Source: JASEGV01 sp947085405 (lineage in GTDB: Bacteria > Bacteroidota > Ignavibacteria > UBA10030 > BY39). Taken from it: 64,000 bases of DNA. Positions 43,280 to 53,127 of the stretch are shown one piece after another. The notes beneath the pieces were generated by a model. It saw only the letters and a list, made by a program, of their open reading frames with translations. It was not told the origin of the DNA and ran no database searches. The stretch's first letter is position 1; every line of letters begins with the position of its first letter. The translations under genes were made by a program, and so were the position numbers. The stretch spans positions 136,048 through 200,047 of the forward strand of contig CAMTWO010000031.1 of assembly GCA_947085405.1 (NCBI GenBank). Reading direction: 5' to 3'.

Positions 43280-46008
43280 TATTCAGCCTCCCAGAAATCA
43301 TACTTATTTTTCTGAGCAAAGCGGACAAAGGCTTCAGCAATGCAGAGTTGGTCATCGGGAATCTCAAACGCATCGGCAAGGTCTTTTGCAATCAGATTAT
43401 AATTAACAAGGTCTTGATTGATAATTAGTTGTCCTTCTTGAGGGTGGCCATCAGAAAACTCCATCAGGTTGCCGTTTTCGTCGGTCATATATTCATAGTC
43501 ACCGGAGTTGTTCTTTCCGCCTCGTTCGCTTACTGCCATAAAGATCGGGTAATCAAGTTTCTTAGCTACTTCGGCATCTATCCAGCGATTTTTCAATGCA
43601 CCTATCAGGTCGCCGTCTTCAAGTATAATTTGCAGTTTGCCTCTGTTGGTAAGGAGTTTTAGCTCATATTCAGATTCGGGAATGGCGTTTTCAAAAACCT
43701 TAATTTCGGCTTTTAACCGTTTCTGTTCAGCTTTCTGTTTTGCTTTCAGGTTTTTTTCATCTTCTTTGTATTTTACCTTGACAGCAGTTTTTTCAGATTT
43801 ATCTACTACTTCCAATTCTTTGTCCCGTTTGAGAATCAGGGCTTCCATATCTGATTCAAGGTCGGAGAGTTTTTGCTTTGCTTTAATCAGATCGTTTTTA
43901 AGCGTTGATATTTTTTCACAGGCTGCTTCAATCAGGTCTTCATTATCCACAGAACCCGCATTGCCAGAATCTTTAATTGGTTCTGTGTCGGAGTTCTCCT
44001 GTTCTTCAACATCAGCCTCATCGGTACTGAATGTTTCCAGCAGCAGTTCGGCAATTGCTTCTGGAATTTTTTCTTCAGAGACATCGTCTTTATATTGTTT
44101 ATCGGAAATCAAATCTCTTATCATTTTTTCATAATCCGGACATTTTGCCGCGACAGTTTGTTTGGCCGTTTCAATACTCTGAAGTTCTTCATCAGTATAT
44201 TTCTGGATGAATAGAACAGAAGTTTTTGTTCCCGTATGTGGCTTAAAGGTATTTCCATGCAATCCTACAACTGCAAGTAGGCGTGCTTTGCGGAGTATCC
44301 ATTCACGAATAAAGGCAAGAGAAGAATTATTAAATTTGCCTTGAGGTAACACGATAGCCGCACGGCCTCCGGGTTTGAGAAATCTCAGAATTCTTTCGAT
44401 AAACAGAACATCTCTTTCTTCTTTTGCTTGCTTATCCTTGGCGCGTTTCAGTGCAGGTTTTGCAAGATCATAATAGGCAAGCATTTTTTTGTCTTTCATC
44501 TCACCTGCAAATGGAGGATTTGCAAAAATCACATCGAATTTGAGGTCATGAAAATACTTCCAAGCAAGATCTTCATCTTTGATGATATTTGATTCATCTT
44601 GTTTTTCGATTCGTTTTCTTAATAATTTTGCGTCAAGCAGTCCTTGCATCAACTTCTGGCCGGATTGAGTGGAATACCAAGTTTTCGGATCAAGACTGCT
44701 CACATCTGGTCCAAAGATATTGGTGTGGCCATCCCCGGCAATAAGCATTAAGGCTCGCGAGGTTTTTGCTGCTCTTAATTCGAAATCAATTCCCCAGAGA
44801 TATTTCGAAGCATAACGATGTTTGCGTTGTTCTCGCTGTTGATTGTCCGAAGTGGGATAGCACCATTCCATAGTATGGAGTAAAAATCCACCCGATCCGC
44901 AAGCTGGGTCCATTACATATTCAGTTCTTTGGGGATTTAACATTCTCACACACATTTCTACAACATGACGAGGAGTAAAGAACTGCCCTTTTTTCTTCTT
45001 TGCTTCAGTTGGTAAAAGGTATTCAAAGGCATCATCCATAATTTTAAGATTTGAACCCATTAGACGAACTCCTTCAATGGGTCCAACACAAACTGCAAGA
45101 TGATCTTTGCGGAGCTTGATATCTTCATTTTCATCGAATATCCCCGGCCACTCCTCGGATGCTTTTCGAAATAACTTATTAATGCGATCATAGGTGATTT
45201 CTGGATCCAGCGATTTACGGAACTCTACCTCCTGATATTTTCTCTTCGGATTTTCCAGAGCTTCTTTTTCATCCCAAATTTTAGCAAATATCAATTTGAA
45301 TATTTCATTGAATTCATCAACGCCACTATCTGCCAAAACAAGTTCTTCGAGGTCTTGAACAATTTTTTTAAAGTTGAAATTTGTCTTAAGGTGTCCAATC
45401 GTCTTCTTTGCCTCAAGAACGTCTTTTGGCTCTTGTCCACGTCGTGGGAGATCAAAAAGTGTATCATCAAAATCTTTTGGATAAGGACGGTAGAGAATTA
45501 TACTGTCACTCCCATTGGACCATACACCAACCGGCGATCCTTCTGCATTCAAATAGCTTTTTAATTGTTCAATACCATCTTTTCTTTTCGGCTTTTTAAC
45601 CTCAATAATAATCTTTGGAGTCTGCTTGTCAATATTTGTGAATACTACAATATCTGCTGCTTTTGTATTGATCTCTGTTCCGAAATGAACACTTTTCTCT
45701 AATTCGATCTCCTCGGGTTTGTATTCATACATATTTATAAGTTTGTATATCCATAATTGCCTAACAATTTCTTCTGGATTTGATTTTCCATCAGGTGAAT
45801 ATACTTGTACCTCTGTCTTTCCACTTGAGAATGGGACAAAACTTTTCATATAATATTTCGTTTTGCCTGCATCTCGTCCAGAGTCAGAGACTTTTGGATA
45901 TATTTCTATCAACTCATGTATTTGCTTCCCAAGATTCTCAAATTCTGATAGCTTGTATGGTGTTGATGGATCTTTAAAAATTCTTTCGATGATTTCTTTT
46001 GTTTTCAT
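43279..46008 (-). CDS. hsdM: Fused nuclease-like domain + N6-adenine methyltransferase (HsdM-type)
   Basis: 909 aa. The N-terminal 200 residues resemble the HsdR N-terminal PD-(D/E)xK domain: TKAADIVVF and PKIIIEVKKPKR. The N6_Mtase core follows: TPRHVVEMCVRM, MDPACGSGGFLLHT (motif I, about 367-380) and FANPPFAG (motif IV, NPPF, about 496-503). A long coiled coil (about 690-790) precedes a C-terminal domain that should dock HsdS. No helicase/translocase motor is fused. It is the first gene of the defence operon and sets its self/non-self mark. Confidence 0.9.
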   Translation of the reverse strand: MKTKEIIERIFKDPSTPYKLSEFENLGKQIHELIEIYPKVSDSGRDAGKTKYYMKSFVPFSSGKTEVQVYSPDGKSNPEEIVRQLWIYKLINMYEYKPEEIELEKSVHFGTEINTKAADIVVFTNIDKQTPKIIIEVKKPKRKDGIEQLKSYLNAEGSPVGVWSNGSDSIILYRPYPKDFDDTLFDLPRRGQEPKDVLEAKKTIGHLKTNFNFKKIVQDLEELVLADSGVDEFNEIFKLIFAKIWDEKEALENPKRKYQEVEFRKSLDPEITYDRINKLFRKASEEWPGIFDENEDIKLRKDHLAVCVGPIEGVRLMGSNLKIMDDAFEYLLPTEAKKKKGQFFTPRHVVEMCVRMLNPQRTEYVMDPACGSGGFLLHTMEWCYPTSDNQQREQRKHRYASKYLWGIDFELRAAKTSRALMLIAGDGHTNIFGPDVSSLDPKTWYSTQSGQKLMQGLLDAKLLRKRIEKQDESNIIKDEDLAWKYFHDLKFDVIFANPPFAGEMKDKKMLAYYDLAKPALKRAKDKQAKEERDVLFIERILRFLKPGGRAAIVLPQGKFNNSSLAFIREWILRKARLLAVVGLHGNTFKPHTGTKTSVLFIQKYTDEELQSIETAKQTVAAKCPDYEKMIRDLISDKQYKDDVSEEKIPEAIAELLLETFSTDEADVEEQENSDTEPIKDSGNAGSVDNEDLIEAACEKISTLKNDLIKAKQKLSDLESDMEALILKRDKELEVVDKSEKTAVKVKYKEDEKNLKAKQKAEQKRLKAEIKVFENAIPESEYELKLLTNRGKLQIILEDGDLIGALKNRWIDAEVAKKLDYPIFMAVSERGGKNNSGDYEYMTDENGNLMEFSDGHPQEGQLIINQDLVNYNLIAKDLADAFEIPDDQLCIAEAFVRFAQKNKYDFWEAE

Positions 46009-46391
46009 AACTTATTCAAATGTGAAAAGTATTAATTTACAATTATAAAGCCGTAACATACTTAAACAAACTCATTTATCCGAAAGTCTGCTGTAAAAAC
46101 CTTTATCCTACAAAACAATATTAATTTACACCCAGATGGATTAGAATATAAGAAATATGCTCGAATTTACAAATCATACTAATCACTCACAACAAAAAAA
46201 GACACAACATAATATATGTACACCTTCATTTCCTCTAATATTACGTTGTTGAGATTGCCAACTAAAAATATTTTATATAAACTATTGACAATTTGTATGA
46301 TTCTCCCTATTTTAAACCTAAATTTAAAATATTAAAGATTTGAGTATCACATATTTATCAAAATAAACTTATAACAAACTACGAGAAGAAT
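46009..46391. other. Divergent promoter region of the defence operon
   Basis: 383 bp of AT-rich DNA between two divergently transcribed genes. Promoters for the hsdM operon (leftward) and the 46.4-kb gene (rightward) must lie here. No palindromic operator or clear -35/-10 pair could be singled out by eye. Confidence 0.4.
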
Positions 46392-47108
46392 ATGCTATGT
46401 CCATTCTGTGGTAACCCAAAACACCCTATTGCGAGACGTCCAAATCCCCGAATCGATAGAACTTTAGGCCGCACTGACCCTGAAGGTCTCAATCTCGATA
46501 ACCGTATTCTAATTAATCAGAATAGATATGTAGCAGAGGGGATAAATCAAATTATAATTAACGAAATATCTTTTTCATTAATGTATGGTAGTAGAACTTT
46601 TACGAGGATTTATGTAAAAAACCATAAAGAAAAATTAAACGAACTATACACAATGTGGGTGTTCGATAATACTCTCGAAAAGCTACGTCAAAACTTAGAG
46701 ACCAAAAGTTTTTCAGTGAATGAATTAGATGAAAACTTTAAAGAATTTTTACTACCCCAGACAGAAAAGGAAATCGAGTTTCTCGAATTTGATCCAGTCA
46801 ACGAATATCAATCAGTGTTCATATTTTTACAATTCTTATGTTTTATAGAGCCGTTTACAAAAAATATTGATTACTTTACAAAAGCAATCACAGAATATTT
46901 GTCTATGCTCATAAACTTAAGAATGAAATCTAAAAATATCCAACAAATTGATATTGAAGGATTTAATACACTCCAAGTATGCGGTTATGGTCTGAAATGG
47001 TATAAAAGTAAAACACCCATAGGAACTGCTGGATCAGATAAAACAAATTTAGATTTTATCAATAATCGTTATTTGATATTTGAGAAATTAATTAAGCTTT
47101 CAAAATAG
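46392..47108 (+). CDS. Hypothetical protein with N-terminal CPFC zinc motif
   Basis: 238 aa. It begins MLCPFCGNPKHP (zinc knuckle half) followed by an Arg/Pro-rich stretch (ARRPNPRIDRTLGRTDPEG) that recalls a transcription-factor-type linker. A helical body of about 190 residues follows. No family is recognised. It is divergent from the defence operon and could regulate it, but nothing in the sequence proves that. Confidence 0.5.
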   Translation: MLCPFCGNPKHPIARRPNPRIDRTLGRTDPEGLNLDNRILINQNRYVAEGINQIIINEISFSLMYGSRTFTRIYVKNHKEKLNELYTMWVFDNTLEKLRQNLETKSFSVNELDENFKEFLLPQTEKEIEFLEFDPVNEYQSVFIFLQFLCFIEPFTKNIDYFTKAITEYLSMLINLRMKSKNIQQIDIEGFNTLQVCGYGLKWYKSKTPIGTAGSDKTNLDFINNRYLIFEKLIKLSK

Positions 47109-47287
47109 AATAAGTAAAAAATAATCGTTCATAACAGCTTCACCAGGTCGTTATATTTTGGAAAAAAGATAACGTATCCATTTTAATGTATCGAACATGT
47201 CATTCTAAATCCCTCCACATTATCGGGAGTTTTCTATTATTTTCATCAACATAAACAAAGAATAACAAACACAAAAAGGGAGTCCAC

Positions 47288-47742
47288 ATGAAATACTCAA
47301 GCCGTACTATCACCTGGCGTTTTCAGGAAACAAATGAAACGCTGCCTGAATTATCTAACGTCAAATCTGCAAGAATTTTTGTCCATCTGACCTTGTAAAA
47401 TATTACAATCCACTATTCACAAACCACGTCAAAGAAAGATTTGTAGTCTTCTGGCTGGATTCCTCTAATAAAGTAATGGGATTTGAAGTAGTATCTGAAG
47501 GCACATTAAATTCAAGCATCGTGCATCCACGGGAGGTCTTCAGAGGCGCTATAGTGGCAACGGCAGCGGCGATAATAATATCGCACAATCACCCTTCCGG
47601 CAACGCAGAACCAAGTACAGAGGATATACAACTAACAAAACAATTATCAGAAGCCAGTAAAATTATTGGAATAGCTTTACACGATCATATAATATTCGCG
47701 GGTGAGAATTATACGTCCTTTGCAGAACGAGGAATATTATAA
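47288..47742 (+). pseudogene. JAB/RadC-like gene with a -1 frameshift
   Basis: The first 36 codons (MKYSSRTITWRFQETNETLPEL...) align with the start of the JAB gene at 11313. The frame then shifts by -1 at a T-run near 47372-47380 and continues to 47742 with the whole JAB domain, including HNHPSGNAEPSTED and a C-terminal ISEAS...GIALHDHII-type end that the 11.3-kb copy lacks. Together the pieces give about 151 residues. A single lost T is the simplest explanation. An ATG at 47476 could still make a shortened protein. Confidence 0.7.
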
Positions 47743-47817
47743 ACGCAAATACTTCATTTTGCAGAAATAGATTTGTACCTGGGTATCCGGCTATATTAGA
47801 ATATCTGCGCAATATGC

Positions 47818-47841
47818 TTTTCGATGCGAGCCACCGGGGGT
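47818..47841 (+). repeat. Conserved GC-rich motif, copy 2 of 3
   Basis: Identical over 24 bases to 10717-10740. It lies 75 bp after the JAB pseudogene and 25 bp before a hairpin. Confidence 0.7.
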
Positions 47842-47865
47842 CAAATAACGACATTAATTAACCAC

Positions 47866-47895
47866 AGCCCTGTATAGTTTAATCTGTATGGGGCT
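47866..47895 (+). terminator. Hairpin with T-rich tail
   Basis: AGCCC/GGGCT with a 20-base loop, followed by TTTATTTTA. It may terminate transcription from the JAB side or act as a leader attenuator for the zinc-ribbon gene at 47928. Confidence 0.45.
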
Positions 47896-47927
47896 TTTAT
47901 TTTACCGAATACTTAAGGAGAATAACT

Positions 47928-48086
47928 ATGTCACCTCAAGATTTATTAATCCACCCAGACATCATAATCTGTCCATGGTGCAAGGGCACTTTCTACGCCG
48001 ACAGTGAAGCTGATGACGACATAGTTTGTAAGTCGTGCAGATGTATTATTACTCAAACAGATATTCAAAATCCAATCGGAGACTAA
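47928..48086 (+). CDS. Small zinc-ribbon protein
   Basis: 52 aa with two CxxC pairs, CPWC and CKSC, spaced about 20 residues apart: a complete treble-clef/ribbon site. AAGGAG lies 7 bp before the ATG, supporting expression. The sequence between the pairs is acidic. No further function is clear. Confidence 0.6.
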   Translation: MSPQDLLIHPDIIICPWCKGTFYADSEADDDIVCKSCRCIITQTDIQNPIGD

Positions 48087-48556
48087 TCCGGCAAAGAAGG
48101 TGTGCTTTCTTCCTTGACATCATTATCCATGTACGTTTACATTTTCCCACCTGGTCAATTACAATTTACCTAGAGACACAAATTTAAATGTCATCCCCTT
48201 ATTTGAATGCATACCTTTCGCATTAATTACCGACAGACATCTATCCGGGTGTTTTCAATTGTGGCTATGGGACCCATTCCATCCCGATGCGAGCCACCCG
48301 GGGGCAATCTTTTTTGCCGGCACCTACTTTTCCGATCCTAATTTATCCCTTGCCCAGTTCCCATACTTTGAGATTGCAAATAAGCTAAGAACAGTTTATA
48401 TTCAATTCACTTTTGTACATCCTACCTGTTGAATAAAGATATGCATCTATGCATGCATACACTTGCCACGTGCTGGGAGAACAAATCCAAGAATAATATT
48501 AGGAAAAAACATAAACTGGATTATTAATCATACACATAATTTAGAAGCAGCTATTT
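48087..48556. other. Intergenic region upstream of the family A polymerase
   Basis: 470 bp without a believable gene. It holds motif copy 3 (48285-48305) followed by TTTTTT, and a short ATGCAT-rich stretch near 48440-48455. The promoter of the polymerase gene is probably here but was not pinned down. Confidence 0.4.
48285..48305 (+). repeat. Conserved GC-rich motif, copy 3 of 3
   Basis: CGATGCGAGCCACC then CGGGGGC. It differs from copies 1 and 2 by one inserted C and the last base. T6 follows 5 bp later, so this copy could also end a transcript. Confidence 0.6.
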
Positions 48557-51364
48557 ATGAGCAGAAAATATTTACCACCTCTACTTACCAATCCTGATGC
48601 ATTACGAAACCAAATTAATAGATATAGTGGATCTAATGCAACAGAGAAAAGCACAGACGCCCTCTCAGAGGTAATCAATCACCTATATACTTCCGGCTGG
48701 TATTATGAAGATGTGATAAAGCATTTTCAAAAACACAAGTTCTTTCCAATAGCAGCTGAAAGAATTGCAACATTTGTGTATACCCGCGGCGAAAAATACA
48801 ATCCCTTTGGTTATTGGTACAATTTTCCATATGAATTACCACTCGAAGTTCTTCAATTCACAAAGTCAGCGTTTAATACAGATTCACTCTCAACAGCAGG
48901 TTTTCTTTTCTCTTTGATCTTGTATTATCAAAATAAATATAACATATCTGAAAAACTCGATTCTGCTATCGCTCAGCATAATGAGAATGAAACAAAACAA
49001 CATTTAATATCTCTAAGGTCGAAAAACGACCTTCTGCTAATTGAAAATCCAAGTAACTTCAGAGAAATTGCCGGAATATCTAAATATAAAAGGATAAAAA
49101 TAACTGAACTCATAAATTCAAAACTAAGTAAGAAAATCACTTTTTATTACGAAAATTACCTGATCGGGACTTATAAAAAGAAACTGTGGATATATGATAT
49201 TGAGGAATTGATAGAAAAATTTGAGAGGTTCCGGCAAAATAACCCTAAACCCAGTGATATTTTTTCCAAAACCGAAGATTCCATCAAGAGTGGTATTGAT
49301 ATATTTCAACTTGACGAACTGCTGTTAAATGACAAGCAATTATTAATGAAGCAATATAATATATATATCAAAAGCCATTTCAAATCAAGCGGAGATTTAT
49401 CTTATTGTAAAGATCGTCTAAGAGCTAAAGGTATGCTAAGCCTGGAAAAAATGTACACATTTTATGAATCATTCTTTAAATATAATGCTACATCATATCT
49501 TCACCATTTACCTGTTGAAACAAATCCCTTTTTAAGAATATATTTACATTCCGGAGAGAAAATTATCGCATGTCAGAGTGATTTTCTTAACTACAATTTG
49601 TTGTTGGCAAATCTTTATGGTATTGAAAATATATCAGAAACCCAATTACTAAAAGGTGTTGCCGAGCTTCGCATACAGTTGATACTTGGCAATATAGGCA
49701 ATCACCTGCAACCTATCTCAAATCCCACTATTTCCGTTAAGCATAAAAGAAAATCAAAGTTGATCAAAAGACGACGCAATAATATTGACCGACATTTTGA
49801 GCAGATAAAAAAAGTATCCGATAAAATAGACTCTATCAGTAATGCCGGAATAATGATTGACGTTAACAAGGCAAAGGAACTGCTGAAAAAATTAAAGCCT
49901 GAGGAGATTGAGGATGTTACTGTTCAGGATCCTGAAGAGAAGGATGAGGATGCACCAGATGACCTGGAAAATTATAATGATTATTCGAGCGAAGATGTTT
50001 TAATATCGGAACTCTATAAAAACAAGGTGCGCCGAAAAAAGTATGTCTTGATATTACGAAATATACTCGGATCAGTCACTAATTTAAGAAGAAATGGCAA
50101 AGACCGGATATTTGGCCAATTTACTCCTTGTGGCGCTTCCACGCACAGGATGACTTGCAGGCGAATAAATATTCAGGGAATACCAAAAAAACTGAAAGAA
50201 CTGCTTTTCATTGCACCTGAAGGTAAAGTACTCCTGTCTGCGGATATTACGGGACAGGACATCGCCGTTACCGCAAACATTGCAAGAAAATTAGTAGCGC
50301 AACTTAACAACCCCGACATGGCTAATATTAAAGAAAAGATCAATTATACAGTCGATTGCTTTAGCAAACATGGTACACGCCCCCTTTTAGTAATTACCAA
50401 AAAAATAGAGGAATTTATAAAAACAATTGATGGAATAGAAAGTATCATCAGGGATAAGAATTTAAAAGATATGGTAAAAGCTTATATCTATACAGTTTTT
50501 TATGGAGGAAGTGCAAACACTATACTCAAAGAAATTTGGAAGCAGTCCCACAATGAAATAATCACTATGACGGATGCATTAATCCCAGGTGATAACTTTG
50601 ATTTTGTAAAACTAAAACAAAAAGTTGATAGCGGTACAAGTGTAAAAAAAATGGATAAGGTCAAAAAATTGATCAATTCCATACTTGAAAAAGCTAATAA
50701 TGGACATCCCGAATATGACGAACCGTTAACTGCTCTCATAGCCGATATTGAAGAATTGATCACCCGATGCATTGAAGAATACAATAAGTATCAGCAGATT
50801 TATAATTCTATCAAAGCAAATATTCAAAATATTTATCCGGGGTTATTGGAAATATTCGATTATTTAAAGGAATACACAGAAAATCACCCCATTAACCTCA
50901 CCTATCCGACCTTATTAGGTTGGCAGACACCAGTTGACGAATATGCCCCCACGAATAAAAAACACTTGGCTACGCGAAGTAAAAGCTATCCGATTCAGGC
51001 CTCTGGCGCCGAATTGATGCGGGAATGGGTATATGATCTTACAATGTCTACGCTATACTTTATGAATAAATTCAAAATAGTAGCTGCTATCCATGATCAG
51101 GTACTTATCGAAACCGATGCCGAATATGAAAAGATGGCTAGAGCGACAATTAGAGATTCTAAGGACAGATCTGCCAAAGCAGTTGGATTGCTTGTAAAAA
51201 CGATAATAATTCCTGAAGTAACACGTTTTTACCCGAAAGAAAACAACACCCCACAAAAATTTGAGAATTCAGGGTTAGCAATGCAAAATATTATTCGGAG
51301 ACGAAAGGAATACAAAAAATATCTAAGGCCCAGACGTCTTATACCTAAACCATCGAATGAGTAA
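48557..51364 (+). CDS. Divergent family A DNA polymerase
   Basis: 935 aa. The polymerase core occupies roughly residues 510-880. FTPCGASTHRMTCRRINIQGIP matches the template-binding segment before motif A. Motif A is LSADITGQDIA (Asp near 562). Motif B is KDMVKAYIYTVFYGG (Lys, then Tyr at the Phe762 position, and Tyr-Gly). Motif C is AAIHDQVLIETD (near 845), with Gln replacing the usual Glu of HDE. The N-terminal 500 residues show no 3'-5' exonuclease motifs. It probably replicates the mobile module together with the AEP primase at 53.3 kb. Confidence 0.8.
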   Translation: MSRKYLPPLLTNPDALRNQINRYSGSNATEKSTDALSEVINHLYTSGWYYEDVIKHFQKHKFFPIAAERIATFVYTRGEKYNPFGYWYNFPYELPLEVLQFTKSAFNTDSLSTAGFLFSLILYYQNKYNISEKLDSAIAQHNENETKQHLISLRSKNDLLLIENPSNFREIAGISKYKRIKITELINSKLSKKITFYYENYLIGTYKKKLWIYDIEELIEKFERFRQNNPKPSDIFSKTEDSIKSGIDIFQLDELLLNDKQLLMKQYNIYIKSHFKSSGDLSYCKDRLRAKGMLSLEKMYTFYESFFKYNATSYLHHLPVETNPFLRIYLHSGEKIIACQSDFLNYNLLLANLYGIENISETQLLKGVAELRIQLILGNIGNHLQPISNPTISVKHKRKSKLIKRRRNNIDRHFEQIKKVSDKIDSISNAGIMIDVNKAKELLKKLKPEEIEDVTVQDPEEKDEDAPDDLENYNDYSSEDVLISELYKNKVRRKKYVLILRNILGSVTNLRRNGKDRIFGQFTPCGASTHRMTCRRINIQGIPKKLKELLFIAPEGKVLLSADITGQDIAVTANIARKLVAQLNNPDMANIKEKINYTVDCFSKHGTRPLLVITKKIEEFIKTIDGIESIIRDKNLKDMVKAYIYTVFYGGSANTILKEIWKQSHNEIITMTDALIPGDNFDFVKLKQKVDSGTSVKKMDKVKKLINSILEKANNGHPEYDEPLTALIADIEELITRCIEEYNKYQQIYNSIKANIQNIYPGLLEIFDYLKEYTENHPINLTYPTLLGWQTPVDEYAPTNKKHLATRSKSYPIQASGAELMREWVYDLTMSTLYFMNKFKIVAAIHDQVLIETDAEYEKMARATIRDSKDRSAKAVGLLVKTIIIPEVTRFYPKENNTPQKFENSGLAMQNIIRRRKEYKKYLRPRRLIPKPSNE

Positions 51365-53127
51365 AATCGATTTAACGAAAAGATATTACGAGCCAATACT
51401 TGAGCAGATTATGTTGAATCGCTCTAAAAAATAATAGAATCTTCAATGCTATATATATCAATAACTTAATCCTGCCTAAAAAAACGATATATAATGAGTA
51501 TATATTTGGCTTTATTGAGCTAATATAGTCAATATACTGAAATAATTTAACTATTATAACATTATGGCCCGCGTAATATGTAATCCATTCCCACATTATA
51601 GTGCTACCTCATTACCTCTCTTGACTCATCTTGTCTCATCTCTACCTCGTTAAGCCGTAGTCATCATTACCCTGGTCAATGCACTCTTGTTACCTCAAAG
51701 AGTATGTCGTTCCACCCCCCTTTTGCCTGGTGCAGTATATTGAGTCCCAAATCGTTATTATCGTCAAGGTGGATTTATCTCCCTTTATATTCGTTTTTTT
51801 AAGTATTATTCTTATAACATATCATCGACCCCCTTTTGAATCATAAGTCCAGCCCCCGCAGTCGGGGGCGTGAATGGATTTCATTATATCAGGAACAGTG
51901 TTATATTTGCAGTGATGGTCATAGTCAGCGGTATGACCTATTGGGCTTCCTTGACCAGTATACTTATCATCCTGATATATTAAGAAACCCAATGCTTTAT
52001 TCCACCTGTCCGGTAATATGGCATAACCGGGAATACGCAAGACATTTTTGCCCGCGCCCTGTCGTTCATATCCTTGCCAAGTAAAAAAACTCCATGTGTA
52101 TAAGCGTTCCTCCACGCATTGCCCCCTCCCGAACAAGAATATCAATAACGTGGGGCATTGTGTACTGAGCAATCGGATTATGCATGAAGTTGCTGCCTTA
52201 CGGCGGTGGTTCATTAAAGAAAAAACGGGGCAGTTGCCGCCTTACGGCGGTGAATCATTAAAGGTAAAGCGGGGCAGTTGCCGCCTTACGGCGGTGGATC
52301 ATTAAAGAAAAAGCAGGGATGGGTACTATCTGACTGTTCGTTATTCTATTGAGTAATTAGGCGCGTTAAAAGCGGTGTTGGCATTAAAGATGAAATAAAA
52401 GATGGTTTTGTGTTGACATTAAAGACGAGATGGAGTTTGTCGATTACCTTCCATAGGCGGGTTTTGCGCCAGTGGCTTGATAACTTTTGTAACACCAGTT
52501 TCAAAAAGTGTGGCTGCGAAAATTGATATTAAGTGAAATAACCAAGATCCCATCCGACGGCATGACCTCTTGAAATCCTTAGTGCCCAGACACAAAGACA
52601 TCATTTTGATAAACGATTGATAGAATATAACATTACCAACAGGAATCTGCAATATTTGCACAATCTTACTATATATAATACCATTAATTGATAACGGTGT
52701 TTAATGGTAAGTACAGGGAGCTTCATTCTGCAAGGGGCTTATATTAATAATTTCTAGCTCCAAGTCTAGTAAACAGCCGTTTATCCGGGTCAAAATTCAG
52801 ATACATCCTTATTAACATTGCTGGTAGTAACACCTTGCGCTTGTTATCCAGATTTTGTAGGGAGGATTAAAAAAATGTCGTACGATATGACATTTGACTC
52901 CGTTCGTGTATCATTTAACATTTTCTATCCTTTCGTAAAATCCATTTCACTTTAGTTTAACAAATACACTGAATAATTTTATTGATTTTACTAAATGTGC
53001 TCTTGATTCTACTAATTTGCCTCAGTAGCTTTATTTACCATTTAAAATGGGAGTGATGTAAACATTGACAACACAATTCTATATCTCTTTATTAATCTTA
53101 ACAACAAATATTATAAGAAAGGCATTT
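51365..53127. other. Long non-coding region with repeats, possible replication origin
   Basis: 1.76 kb without a convincing gene. Features from left to right: a pyrimidine-rich plus strand at 51600-51700, a GC-rich hairpin GCCCCCG/CGGGGGC at 51852-51869, three 44-bp tandem repeats at 52189-52317, and AT-rich DNA at 52620-53060. A minus-strand frame at 51822-52214 runs through the repeats and looks accidental. It lies just upstream of the HTH and primase genes, as an origin would. Confidence 0.45.
52189..52317 (+). repeat. 44-bp tandem repeats (three units), iteron-like
   Basis: Units start at 52189, 52233 and 52277, the last one incomplete. Each contains GTTGCCGCCTTACGGCGG (hairpin CCGCC-TTA-GGCGG type) then TCATTAAAG and a GGGGCA end. 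Unit length is exactly 44 bp for the first two. Confidence 0.7.

Noticed and set aside
32655..46008. Assignment to BREX, DISARM, classical Dnd or classical type I
   Set aside because: No PglZ, BrxC or DrmA/B; no DndA, DndB or DndC; no HsdR motor. Only individual proteins resemble those systems.
47372..47380. Programmed -1 frameshift in the JAB gene
   Set aside because: The heptamer A-ATT-TTT is not a standard slippery site and no downstream stem is evident. Mutation is simpler.
51822..52214. 130-codon minus-strand frame
   Set aside because: It runs through the tandem repeats and a GC-rich hairpin, has no ribosome site and matches no family. Treated as accidental.
52189..52317. CRISPR array
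   Set aside because: The 44-bp units are directly adjacent, without unique spacers, and no cas1/cas2 genes are present.
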